NCBI GenBank assembly: GCA_963747835.1
Contig: CAVVGO010000003.1
Coordinates: 1 to 64,000 of the forward strand
Direction: 5' to 3'
Source: JAJPKK01 sp963747835
GTDB lineage: Bacteria; Pseudomonadota; Alphaproteobacteria; Rhizobiales; Xanthobacteraceae
DNA: 64,000 nt
This document shows positions 54,849-63,401 of the stretch, piece after piece. The translations under genes were made by a program, and so were the position numbers. The notes beneath the pieces are model-generated. The model searched no databases. It saw only the letters and a list, made by a program, of their open reading frames with translations, and had not been told where the DNA came from. Each line of letters begins with the position of its first letter. Within the stretch, counting starts at the first letter, position 1.

Positions 54849-55724
54849 GTGGCGATGAGCCCAGGTTACATTCCGTTCCATCCCGACCCGTCCAAGCCCA
54901 AGTTCAAGCCGCCGCCCGGCGCCGTGGACGCGCACTGCCACGTGTTCGGCCCCGAGGCCAAGTTCCCCTATGCGCCGGAGCGCAAATACACGCCCTGCGA
55001 CGCGCCCAAGGAGAAGCTGTTCGCGTTGCGCGACTTCCTCGGCTTCGACAAGAACGTGATCGTGCAGGCGAGCTGTCACAGCAAGGACAACCGCGCGATG
55101 GTCGATGCACTCGAGACCTCGAACGGCCGCGCCAAGGGCGTCGCCTTCGTGGGCGAGGAGATCACCGATGCCGAGCTCAAGGCGCTTGATCGCGCCGGCG
55201 TGCGCGGCGTGCGCTTCAATTTCGTCCGCCGCCTGGTCGACGTCACCCCGCGTGACGTGCTGGAGCGGATCGCGGCCCGGGTGGCGCCGCTCGGCTGGCA
55301 TATCGTGGTCTATTTCGAGATGCCCGACCTGCCGGATTTCGAGCCGTTCTTCACCGCGTTGCCCACCACCGTGGTGGTCGACCACATGGGCACCCCCACG
55401 GTGAAGAAGGGCGTCGACGATCCGGAAAACCAGCGCTTCATCCGTATGCTGGAAAAGCACCCCAACATTTGGAGCAAGGTGACCTGCCCGGAGCGCATGA
55501 CCATCGCGGGGCCGCCTTACGACGACGTGGTGCCGTTCGGGCGCACTCTGGTGGAGCATTTCCCCGACCGGGTGCTATGGGGCACCGATTGGCCCCATCC
55601 CAACATGAAGAAGGAGGCGCCCGACGATGGCGTGCTGGTGGACTACATCCCCAAGATTGCGCCCACCGCGGCCGAGCAGAAAGCGCTGCTCGTCGACAAT
55701 CCGATGCGTCTTTATTGGGCGTAA
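54849..55724 (+). CDS. ligI: 2-pyrone-4,6-dicarboxylate hydrolase
   Basis: 291 aa from the GTG at 54849, 5 bases after AGGAGGTG; an ATG at 54855 is the alternative. Amidohydrolase with VDAHCHVFGPEAKFPYAPER (HxH metal-like motif of LigI), YFEMPDLPDF, TVVVDHMGTPTVKKG and VLWGTDWPHPNMKKEAPDDG. LigI opens the lactone of 2-pyrone-4,6-dicarboxylate to oxalomesaconate in the protocatechuate 4,5-cleavage pathway. It precedes ligA by 86 bp. Confidence 0.92.
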   Translation: MAMSPGYIPFHPDPSKPKFKPPPGAVDAHCHVFGPEAKFPYAPERKYTPCDAPKEKLFALRDFLGFDKNVIVQASCHSKDNRAMVDALETSNGRAKGVAFVGEEITDAELKALDRAGVRGVRFNFVRRLVDVTPRDVLERIAARVAPLGWHIVVYFEMPDLPDFEPFFTALPTTVVVDHMGTPTVKKGVDDPENQRFIRMLEKHPNIWSKVTCPERMTIAGPPYDDVVPFGRTLVEHFPDRVLWGTDWPHPNMKKEAPDDGVLVDYIPKIAPTAAEQKALLVDNPMRLYWA

Positions 55725-55810
55725 CGGGTATTCGTCCTTGCCGACATTGCAAACGCCCCCCGGGCGATATTAAGTGATTGTCTATCCGCTCATGCCATGG
55801 AGGGATGCCG

Positions 55811-56383
55811 ATGACGGCAACCAAGGAATATGACGACATCCCGGGCACGTTCGTGTTCGACGCCGACCGATCGCGCCAAGGCTATCATCTCAACATGTTC
55901 TGCATGTCGCTGATGAAGGACGAGAACCGGAAGGCCTTCAAGGCAGACGAGGCCAAGTATCTGGATCGCTTCCCGCTCACCCCGGAGCAGCGCGAAGCCA
56001 TCCTCAAGCGCCAGTACAACCGCATGCTGGAGCTCGGCGGCAACATCTACTTCACAGCCAAGCTAGGCGCCACCGACGGCCATTCGTTCCAGCACATGGC
56101 CGCCGTCATGACGGGCGCGACCCAGGACGATTACGCCAAGATGATGCTGGGAGGCGGGCGCTCGGTCGAAGGCAATCGCAGCAAGTCGGGACGCGAGCCC
56201 GTGAAGACGCCGGCGGCACCCAAGACTGCACCCAAGACTGCACCCAAGACTGCACCCAAGACTGCAACCAAGACCGCCACCAAGACGGGCCGTAAGGCGA
56301 CCCCGAGGGCGGTGGCAAAATCCAAACCCGCGCGGCCATCCGCATCGAAGGCGCGCAAAAAGGCAGGATCGAAACGTGGCTAA
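55811..56383 (+). CDS. ligA: Protocatechuate 4,5-dioxygenase alpha subunit with repeat-encoded basic tail
   Basis: 190 aa from the ATG at 55811 (GGAGGG 6 bases upstream). The LigA domain covers about residues 1-118: GTFVFDADRSRQGYHLNMFC, LMKDENRKAFKADEAKYLDR and GATDGHSFQHMAAVMTG. The remaining 70 residues are a Lys/Ala/Pro/Thr tail with six four-residue units (APKT and variants) from residue 136. Known LigA proteins end near residue 120-140, so the tail is an addition. The alpha subunit caps the LigB active site in ring cleavage of protocatechuate. Confidence 0.93.
   Translation: MTATKEYDDIPGTFVFDADRSRQGYHLNMFCMSLMKDENRKAFKADEAKYLDRFPLTPEQREAILKRQYNRMLELGGNIYFTAKLGATDGHSFQHMAAVMTGATQDDYAKMMLGGGRSVEGNRSKSGREPVKTPAAPKTAPKTAPKTAPKTATKTATKTGRKATPRAVAKSKPARPSASKARKKAGSKRG
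56216..56287 (+). repeat. 12-bp tandem repeat array in ligA
   Basis: Six 12-bp units: gcacccaagact four times exactly (56216-56263), then gcaaccaagacc and gccaccaagacg. It encodes A-P-K-T / A-T-K-T. Slippage here would change tail length without breaking frame. Confidence 0.92.
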
Positions 56384-57342
56384 GAATCATCGCAGGAGTG
56401 ACGTCGTCGCACGTGCCGGCCATCGGCGCCGCGATCGACCTCGGCAAGACCGAGGAGCCGTATTGGAAGCGGGTATTTTCGGGATTCGAGAAATCCAAGG
56501 AATGGATGGCGAAGACCAAGCCCGACGTCGTCATCGAGGTCTACAACGACCATGCCTCCGCGTTCTCGGTCGAGATGATCCCGACTTTCGCGCTTGGCTG
56601 CGCGGCGGAATTCCCACCCGCCGACGAGGGCTGGGGACCCCGCCCGGTGCCGGTGGTCAAGGGCCATCCGAAGCTTGCCGCCCACATCGCCCAGTCGGTC
56701 ATCCTCGACGAGTTCGACCTCACCATCGTCAACAAGATGGAGGTCGACCACGGCCTCACGGTGCCGCTGAACCTGATGTTCGGCTCGCCCAAGGAATGGC
56801 CGTGTCCCGTCATTCCGCTTGCCGTCAACGTGGTGGTGTTCCCGCCGCCGACGGCGCACCGCTGCTTCATGCTGGGGCGCGCGATCCGCAAGGCGGTCGA
56901 GTCCTACCCGGAGGATTTGCGGGTGGTGGTGATGGGTACCGGCGGGATGTCCCATCAGATTTCCGGGCCGCGCGCCGGCCTCATCAACAGCAAATTCGAC
57001 AAAGCCTATCTCGACGGCATCGCCAACGACCCCCTGAAGCTCACCCGCATTTCCCATGTGGAATTCATGCGCGAGGCAGGCGCCGAGGGCATCGAGATGG
57101 TGATGTGGTTGATCATGCGCGGCGCCCTCGATGACAAGGTGAAGGAGGTCTACCGCTTCTACACCGTGCCGGCCTCCAACACGGCGGTCGGCCACATCAT
57201 CCTGGAGAACCTCCCGCGCGCCGCCGCCAAGGCCAAGCGGCCTCTGGTCGGCAAGGCGAAGACGGTCGCCGGGCGATCATCCAAACCGAAGCGCGCCGCC
57301 GCCCATCGGGTGAAACACGATACGGTGAGGACGAAACGATGA
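56376..57342 (+). CDS. ligB: Protocatechuate 4,5-dioxygenase beta subunit (frameshift at codon 4)
   Basis: Catalytic extradiol dioxygenase: GVTSSHVPAIGAAIDLGKT (Fe-ligand His), EVYNDHASAF (second His), VDHGLTVPLNLMFGS (catalytic His), GTGGMSHQISGPRAG and IEMVMWLIMRGAL. The expected start GTG GCT AAG ATC ATC is interrupted by an extra A (AA at 56385-56386). With it removed the protein is 321 aa from the GTG at 56376, which has AGGA upstream. Otherwise translation must begin at GTG 56398. A 40-residue basic tail (AAAKAKRPLVGKAKTVAGRS) follows the catalytic domain. Overlaps ligA by 8 bp. Confidence 0.9.
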
Positions 57343-58295
57343 AGATTTGCGTTGCCGGGCAGGGGGCCTTCGGCCAGAAACATCTCGATGCCTTGAAGCG
57401 CATCCCGGACGTCGAAGTGGTGTCGCTGATCGGCGGCAATCAGGATGCAACCGCGGAAGTCGCGAAGAAATACGGCGTCCCCCATTGGAGCGGCGACCTT
57501 GGCGAGGGGATCAAGCGCGCCGACGCCGTGATTCTCACCACGCCGACCCAGATGCACCGCAGCCAGGGCGAGCAGGTGATGCGGGCCGGCAAGCATGTGC
57601 TGATCGAAATCCCGATCGCCGACAGCGTGCCGGACGCCGAGGCGCTGCTGAAAGTCCAGGAGGAAACCGGCGTCATCGCGATGGGCGGGCATGTGCGCCG
57701 CTTCAATCCGAGCCACCAATGGGTGCACAAGCGGATCAAGGCGGGCGAACTGAACATTCAGCAGATGGATGTGCAGACTTATTTCTTCCGCCGCTCCAAC
57801 ATGAACGCGGCTGGTAAGCCGCGCAGTTGGACCGACCATCTGCTGTGGCACCACGCCGCTCATACGGTCGACCTGTTCCAGTACCAGACCGGCGAGACCG
57901 TATCCGATCTCTACGCCGTGCAGGGGCCACGCCATCCGACGCTCAAGATCGTCATGGACATGGGCATCGTCATGAAAGTGCCGTCCGGCGCGATCCTCAC
58001 GCTGTCGTTGTCGTTCAACAATGATGGGCCGATCGGCTCGTTCTTCCGCTACATCTGTGACAACGGCACCTATAACGCCTATTACGACGACCTGTTCGAC
58101 GGCAAGAAGAACCAGATCGATCTCTCCAAGGTCGATGTGTCCATGGACGGCATCGAATTGGAGGATCGCGAATTCATCGCGGCCATCAGGGGCAAACGCG
58201 AGCCGATCGCGAGCCTTGCCGAGGTGATGCCGTGCATGCAGGCCCTGGGCAAGATCGAGCAGATCATCGATCCGCGCCGCGAGGCCCATGCGTAG
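57339..58295 (+). CDS. ligC: 4-carboxy-2-hydroxymuconate-6-semialdehyde dehydrogenase
   Basis: 318 aa, start overlapping ligB stop (ATGA). Gfo/Idh/MocA fold: CVAGQGAFGQKHLDALKRI (Rossmann), GKHVLIEIPIADSV, MGGHVRRFNPSHQWVHKRI and DHLLWHHAAHTVDLFQYQTG, as in LigC. It oxidises the LigAB product (as its hemiacetal) to 2-pyrone-4,6-dicarboxylate, the LigI substrate, with NADP. Intact. Last lig gene in the operon before a palindromic repeat. Confidence 0.94.
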   Translation: MKICVAGQGAFGQKHLDALKRIPDVEVVSLIGGNQDATAEVAKKYGVPHWSGDLGEGIKRADAVILTTPTQMHRSQGEQVMRAGKHVLIEIPIADSVPDAEALLKVQEETGVIAMGGHVRRFNPSHQWVHKRIKAGELNIQQMDVQTYFFRRSNMNAAGKPRSWTDHLLWHHAAHTVDLFQYQTGETVSDLYAVQGPRHPTLKIVMDMGIVMKVPSGAILTLSLSFNNDGPIGSFFRYICDNGTYNAYYDDLFDGKKNQIDLSKVDVSMDGIELEDREFIAAIRGKREPIASLAEVMPCMQALGKIEQIIDPRREAHA

Positions 58296-58300
58296 TCAGT

Positions 58301-58366
58301 GTAGGGCGGGTTCTCTTTAACCCGCCATTCCAAGCGAGACGGCGGGTTGAAGAGAACCCGCCCTAC
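58301..58366. repeat. REP-like long inverted repeat between ligC and the LivK gene
   Basis: 26-bp arms 58301-58326 (gtagggcgggttctcttt...) and 58341-58366 are inverted copies, with one apparent length difference, around a 14-bp loop. Each arm contains its own GGCGGGTT/AACCCGCC hairpin. It could fold in RNA and stabilise or attenuate the upstream lig mRNA. Confidence 0.85.
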
Positions 58367-58387
58367 GGTGGTGGGAGAAGCACAGCA

Positions 58388-59561
58388 ATGTTTCGCAAAT
58401 CGATAATCATCGGCATTGCAGCGACGGCCTTCGGATTGTTCGCCGCCGCCGCGCAGGCGCAGGACATCGTCAAGATCGGCGCGTTGCTGCCGATGACCGG
58501 CGCGCAGCAATCCACCGGTGTGCAAATCTCTGCCGCGATCCGTCTCTATCAGGCGCAGCACGGCGACACCGTGGCCGGCAAGAAAATTCAGGTGATCGTC
58601 AAGGACGACGGCGCGGTGGCGGAGACGACGAAACGCCTCGCCCAGGAACTGATCGTCAAGGACAAGGTGAATTTCGTGGCCGGCTTTGGCCTCACGCCGA
58701 CGGCTTTCGCGGTCTCTCCGCTCGCCACCGAAGCCAAGGATTCCACAGGTCGTCATGGCGGCCGGCACGTCGAGCATCACCGAGCGCTCTCCTTACGTCG
58801 TTCGTACCAGCTTCACGCTGGCGCAATCATGCGTGATCATGGCCGAATGGGCGCTCAAGAATAACATCAAGAAAGTGGTCAGCATGGTGTCGGATTTCGG
58901 TCCCGGAATCGATGCCGAGAACTTTTTCAAGGGGACTTATCTCCAGGGTGGCGGCGAGATTATCGATTATCTCCGCACGCCGCTCAGCAACCCGGATTTT
59001 TCGCCATTTCTCCAGCGCGCGCGCGATAGCAAGCCCGATGCGGTTTTCATCTTCATTCCCTCCGGCCAGGCGGCCAGCGTCGTGCGTCAATTCCTGGAGC
59101 GGGGCCTCGACAAGGCCGGCATCAAGATCATTGGCCCCGGCGACGTTACCGATGATGACGTTCTCAATGGTATGGGCGACCAGGTGATTGGTACCGTGAC
59201 GGCTCATATCTATTCGGCCTATCACCAGTCTGCGATGAACAAGGAATATGTCGCCGCCATGCGCCAGGCCAACAACGGTCTCCGGCCGAACTTCATGTCG
59301 GTCGGTGGTTATGACGGGATGCACCTCATCTATGAGGCGCTGAAGAAGACCAATGGCAATACCAATGGCGACGCTCTCCTTGCCGCCATGAAGGGCATGG
59401 CGTGGGAGAGCCCGCGCGGACCGATCTCGATCGATCCGGAAACCCGCGATATCATCCAGAACGTCTACGTGCGCAGGGTCGAGAAGGTGGACGGCGAACT
59501 CTACAATGTTGAGTTCGAGACCTTCCCGAACGTCAAGGACCCCGGCAAGATCAAGAAGTAG
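58388..59561 (+). CDS. LivK-type ABC transporter substrate-binding protein (frameshifted)
   Basis: Signal peptide MFRKSIIIGIAATAFGLFAA (cleavage after AQA), then DIVKIGALLPMTGAQQSTGV and VNFVAGFGLTPTAFAVSPLA. The frame is lost after ATEAK and resumes one base over as IPQVVMAAGTSSITERSPYV, VVSMVSDFGPGIDAE and KPDAVFIFIPSGQAASVV. Removing one G of GG at 58738-58739 gives a 390-aa type I periplasmic receptor. Placed behind ligC with LivHMGF genes following, it probably binds an aromatic acid rather than leucine. Confidence 0.9.
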
Positions 59562-59720
59562 CTTTGCCATAGCGTGGGGGCGACCGATGGCTTTCTGTTT
59601 CCTTGACTTGAGGGGGCGGCGTCGCTCGACGACACGGCCTGAAAATCGCAGCCGTCCCTGGAAGCGGTTTCGCGAATGCTTTGACCGCAGGCGCGCGAGC
59701 GAGGTCGTCATGGCGACCCC

Positions 59721-60581
59721 ATGCTGACCAATCTGTTCGACGGCGTCGCCTACGGCATGCTGCTGTTCGTGCTGGCGTGCGGGTTGTCGGTCACGCTGGG
59801 GCTGATGAACTTCATCAATCTCGCTCACGGTTCGTTCGCCATGGCGGGCGGCTATATCACGGTGGTGCTGGTCAATCGCGCCGGAGTGCCGTTCATCTTC
59901 GGCCTGATGCTCGCCTTTTTCATCACGGCCGCGATCGGGGCGCTGTTCGAGCGGCTCCTCTATGTCCACGTTTATTCCAAGAGCCATCTCGACCAGGTGC
60001 TGTTCACCATCGGCCTCGTCTTCATGTCGGTGGCGGCGGTCGATTACGTCATGGGCTCGTCCCAGCAGTTCGTTCAGATCCCGACCGCCCTGCAGGGCCA
60101 ATTCGACGTGTTCGGGGTCGGGGTCGGCCGCTACCGCCTGCTCATCATCGGGGTGTGCGGGCTCCTGACCATCGCGCTGCAACTCATCCTCAACGGCACC
60201 CGGTTCGGCAGCCGGCTGCGCGCCGCGGTCGACGACCAGCGGGTGGCGCGCGGTCTCGGCATCAATGTCGGCGCCGTATTCGGCATCACGTTTGCGGTGG
60301 GCTCGGGGCTAGCCGGTCTCGGCGGCGCGCTCGGGGCCGAGGTGCTCGGGCTCGATCCGATCTTCCCGCTGCGCTACATGATTTATTTCCTTATCGTGGT
60401 CACGGTGGGAGGCACCTCAAGTATCACCGGCCCGTTCCTCGCCTCGATCCTGCTTGGCATCGCCGACGTGGCGGGCAAATATTACATCCCGACCGTCGGT
60501 GCCTTCGTGATCTACACCATCATGATCGTGGTCCTGATCCTGCGCCCGCAAGGCTTGTTTGTGCGCGGCACGGCACGCTAG
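59721..60581 (+). CDS. Branched-chain amino acid-type ABC transporter permease (LivH)
   Basis: 286 aa with about eight membrane helices. LivH landmarks: GLMNFINLAHGSFAMAGGYI near residue 30, VAVDYVMGSS, SRLRAAVDDQRVARGLGINV (the EAA-like cytoplasmic loop) and VVTVGGTSSITGPFLASILL. Intact. It pairs with the LivM permease encoded 39 bp downstream. The last residues RPQGLFVRGTAR are typical of the family. Confidence 0.93.
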   Translation: MLTNLFDGVAYGMLLFVLACGLSVTLGLMNFINLAHGSFAMAGGYITVVLVNRAGVPFIFGLMLAFFITAAIGALFERLLYVHVYSKSHLDQVLFTIGLVFMSVAAVDYVMGSSQQFVQIPTALQGQFDVFGVGVGRYRLLIIGVCGLLTIALQLILNGTRFGSRLRAAVDDQRVARGLGINVGAVFGITFAVGSGLAGLGGALGAEVLGLDPIFPLRYMIYFLIVVTVGGTSSITGPFLASILLGIADVAGKYYIPTVGAFVIYTIMIVVLILRPQGLFVRGTAR

Positions 60582-60620
60582 GGGGCGGCGCCATGAGGCA
60601 GCCATCATGAGCCAGCCACC

Positions 60621-61659
60621 ATGAGCCAGCAGCTCGAGGCCGCCGTCACCCGCTTCCTGCACGCCCGTGCGCGCTTCGGTCCTTTCGAGATCGCGTTCTG
60701 GCTTGCGGCGCTGGCGACCGTTTATTTTCTGCCGACGTATCACCTGATCCTCACCGAGATCGTGATCTGGGGCCTGTTCGCGCTCTCGCTCGATCTGATC
60801 CTCGGTTACGCGGGCATCATTTCGCTCGGCCATGCGGCGTTCTTCGGCGTCGGCGCCTATGCGGCGGGCCTCATTGCCAAGTACGAGATCATTCCGGAGC
60901 CGACCATTGCGCTGTTTGCCGCCGGAACTCGTAGCGGCGGCGCTCGGCTTTGCGACGAGCTTTCTGGTGCTCCGTGGCTCCGACCTGACGCGGCTCATGG
61001 TGACGCTCGCGGTCGCCGGGGTGTGCCAGGAGCTCGCCAACAAGTTCGGCGACATCACCGGCGGTGCCGATGGCCTTCAGGGCATCACCATGGCACCGAT
61101 ATTCGGCGCTTACCGGTTCGACATGTTCGGGCACACCGCCTACATCTATGTGCTGGCGTGGCTGTTCGTGCTCTTTATCGTGGCGCGCCGCATTGTCCAT
61201 TCGCCGTTCGGATTATCCCTTCAGGCCATCAAGGGGAATCCGCTGCGTAGCGCCGCGGTCGGCATCGCAGTTAACTGGCGGCTGGTCGCCGTCTACACGC
61301 TCTCGGCCGGCTATGCCGGCGTTGCCGGCGGCTTGTTGGCCCAGACCCAGGCCTTCGCGTCGCTGTCGATGCTGTCGATCGACCGTTCCGCCGATGTGCT
61401 CCTGATCCTGATCATCGGCGGCACCGGCTATCTGTATGGCGGACTGGTGGGCGCGCTGATCTACCGCGTGCTCCAGGACTACCTTTCCGATCTCACGGCG
61501 CGTTACTGGCAGTTCTGGATCGGGCTGCTGTTGGTCACCATCGTGCTGGTCGGCCGTGACCGCATCGGCCGTTGGGTCGCTGTGGTGGAAGCCGGGATCA
61601 CGCAGGGGTTCCGCCGTCCAGTGCCGAGCACGACCCCGAGTCCGGAAAAAGGCGCATGA
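60621..61659 (+). CDS. Branched-chain amino acid-type ABC transporter permease (LivM, frameshifted)
   Basis: The N-terminal part reads EIVIWGLFALSLDLILGYAG and IISLGHAAFFGVGAYAAGL (the LivM motif) up to ALFAA. The frame then breaks and resumes one base over as ELVAAALGFATSFLVLRGSD, LQAIKGNPLRSAAVGI and IIGGTGYLYGGLVGALIY. Deleting one G of GG at 60924-60925 gives a 345-aa protein of normal length. Its stop overlaps the livG start (ATGA). Confidence 0.9.
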
Positions 61660-62430
61660 CCATGGCGCCGGATCAGAGCACGCCCGTCCTTGAGACCCGC
61701 AATCTCGACAAGCGGTTCGGCGGCATCGTGGCGGCAAGCGCGATCTCGATCGCGATCAGGAAGGGCGCCCGTCATGCGCTGATCGGCCCCAACGGCGCCG
61801 GCAAGACCACCTTCGTCAATCTGCTCACCGGCATGTTGCGGCCATCGGGCGGCGAAATCCTGCTCGATGGCGTGCCGATCACCGGCCTCGAGCCGCACGC
61901 GCGGGTGCGGCTCGGCATCGCCCGCACGTTCCAGATCAATCAGTTGTTCGCCGACCTGACCCCGATCGAAACGCTCGGCCTCGCGATCTCCGAGCGCCAT
62001 GGCTCGGGCCGCGACTGGTGGCGCATCGTCGGCAGCCGCGGCGGCATCACGGCCGAGCTGGCGTCGCTCCTGGAGCGGTTCCGCCTCGCCGACGTCATGA
62101 CCGAGCGCACCGCGACGCTCCCCTACGGCAAGCAGCGGCTGCTCGAAATCGCGGTCGCCTTCGCGTGCCAGCCCGCGCGTGCTCCTTCTCGACGAGCCCG
62201 CCGCCGGAGTACCGGAAGCCGAACGCCACGACATTCTTGCCACCATCGAGGCCCTACCGGCCGACGTGACGGTGCTCCTGATCGAGCACGACATGGATAT
62301 CGTATTCGGCTTCGCCGACCGCATCTCGGTGCTGGTCAACGGCGAGCTGTTCGTCGAAGGCCCACCTGACGACGTTGCGCGCGACCCGCGCGTCAAGGCC
62401 GTCTATCTCGGCGAGGCGTTCGATGCCTGA
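61656..62430 (+). CDS. ABC transporter ATP-binding protein (LivG, frameshifted)
   Basis: Walker A LIGPNGAGKTTFVNLLTGML, Q-loop region RTFQINQLFADLTPIETLGL and signature TLPYGKQRLLEIAVAFACQ are in the first frame. The Walker B (LLLDEPAAGVPEAE) and H-loop (VLLIEHDMDIVFGFADRI) are one base over. Deleting one C of CCC at 62172-62174 restores QPRVLLLDEP and a 257-aa protein. The signature reads LPYGKQR, usual for LivG, in place of LSGGQ. Overlaps the livF start by 8 bp. Confidence 0.9.
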
Positions 62431-63160
62431 GCTTCTCAGCCTCGAGCGGCTCCGGGCCGGCTATGGCGAGGCCGTCGTGCTGGCCGACCTCTCGCTCTCG
62501 CTCGGCGAGGGCCAGTCGCTCGCGCTGCTGGGCCGCAACGGCATGGGCAAGACCACGCTTATCAACTCGATCGTCGGGGTTACCCGCTATCGCGGTGGCA
62601 CCATCAGGCTTGGCGGCCGCGACATCACCCGGCTGCCGCCGGAGCAGCGCGCCCACGCCGGCGTCGGCTGGGTGCCGCAGGAGCGCAATATCTTCCGTTC
62701 GCTCACCGTCCACGAGAACCTGACCGCCGTCGCGCTACCCGGGCCTTGGATGCCCGACCGGGTCTACGAGATGTTTCCGCGGCTCGCCGAGCGGAAATCC
62801 AATCTCGGCAACCAGCTCTCCGGTGGCGAGCAGCAGATGCTCGCGGTCGGCCGCGCCTTGGTCCTCAATCCCAAGATCGTGCTGCTCGACGAGCCGCTGG
62901 AGGGGCTTGCGCCGATCATTGTGGACGAGTTGCTGGCCGCCCTCAACCGCATCATTCGCGAGGAGGGGATGTCGGCAATCCTGGTCGAGCAGAATCCGCA
63001 GAAGATCCTTCCCGTCACCGACCGCGCCGTGATCCTGGAACGTGGCGCCGTGGTCCACGAGGCCGCGAGCGCCGCGCTGCGCGCTGATCGCGTCACGCTC
63101 GAAACCTTTCTCGGCGTCACCGACCATGGTCCCCGCCGCGGCGGCAGAGCGGCGCATTGA
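62423..63160 (+). CDS. ABC transporter ATP-binding protein (LivF)
   Basis: 245 aa. LLSLERLRAGYGEAVVLADL, Walker A GRNGMGKTTLINSIVG, GWVPQERNIFRSLTVHENLT (LivF Q-loop), signature QLSGGEQQMLAVGRALVLNP, Walker B IVLLDEPLEGLAPI and ILVEQNPQKILPV (H-loop His replaced by Q-N-P, as usual in LivF). Intact. It closes the five-gene importer behind the lig genes. Confidence 0.93.
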   Translation: MPELLSLERLRAGYGEAVVLADLSLSLGEGQSLALLGRNGMGKTTLINSIVGVTRYRGGTIRLGGRDITRLPPEQRAHAGVGWVPQERNIFRSLTVHENLTAVALPGPWMPDRVYEMFPRLAERKSNLGNQLSGGEQQMLAVGRALVLNPKIVLLDEPLEGLAPIIVDELLAALNRIIREEGMSAILVEQNPQKILPVTDRAVILERGAVVHEAASAALRADRVTLETFLGVTDHGPRRGGRAAH

Positions 63161-63401
63161 GGTGCCGCAACGACGTTTCACCGATGACGTCGTTTGACGA
63201 GCCGCGGCTCCGCTTGCTCGTGGGCGATGTCCCACATTGCGTCCCAACGTCGCGCCATTTGCAGCATCGGTCTAAACTCTATAATTGCTGACAAGAAAGC
63301 TGGTCGCCGTGTTGGCCTGAAACGAACCGATGCCGGCAACTCTCTGCGGCGTCTGTCCGTGACAGCGCCGGACGCGAACAGAAAAGTTAAGGGAGACGTC
63401 C

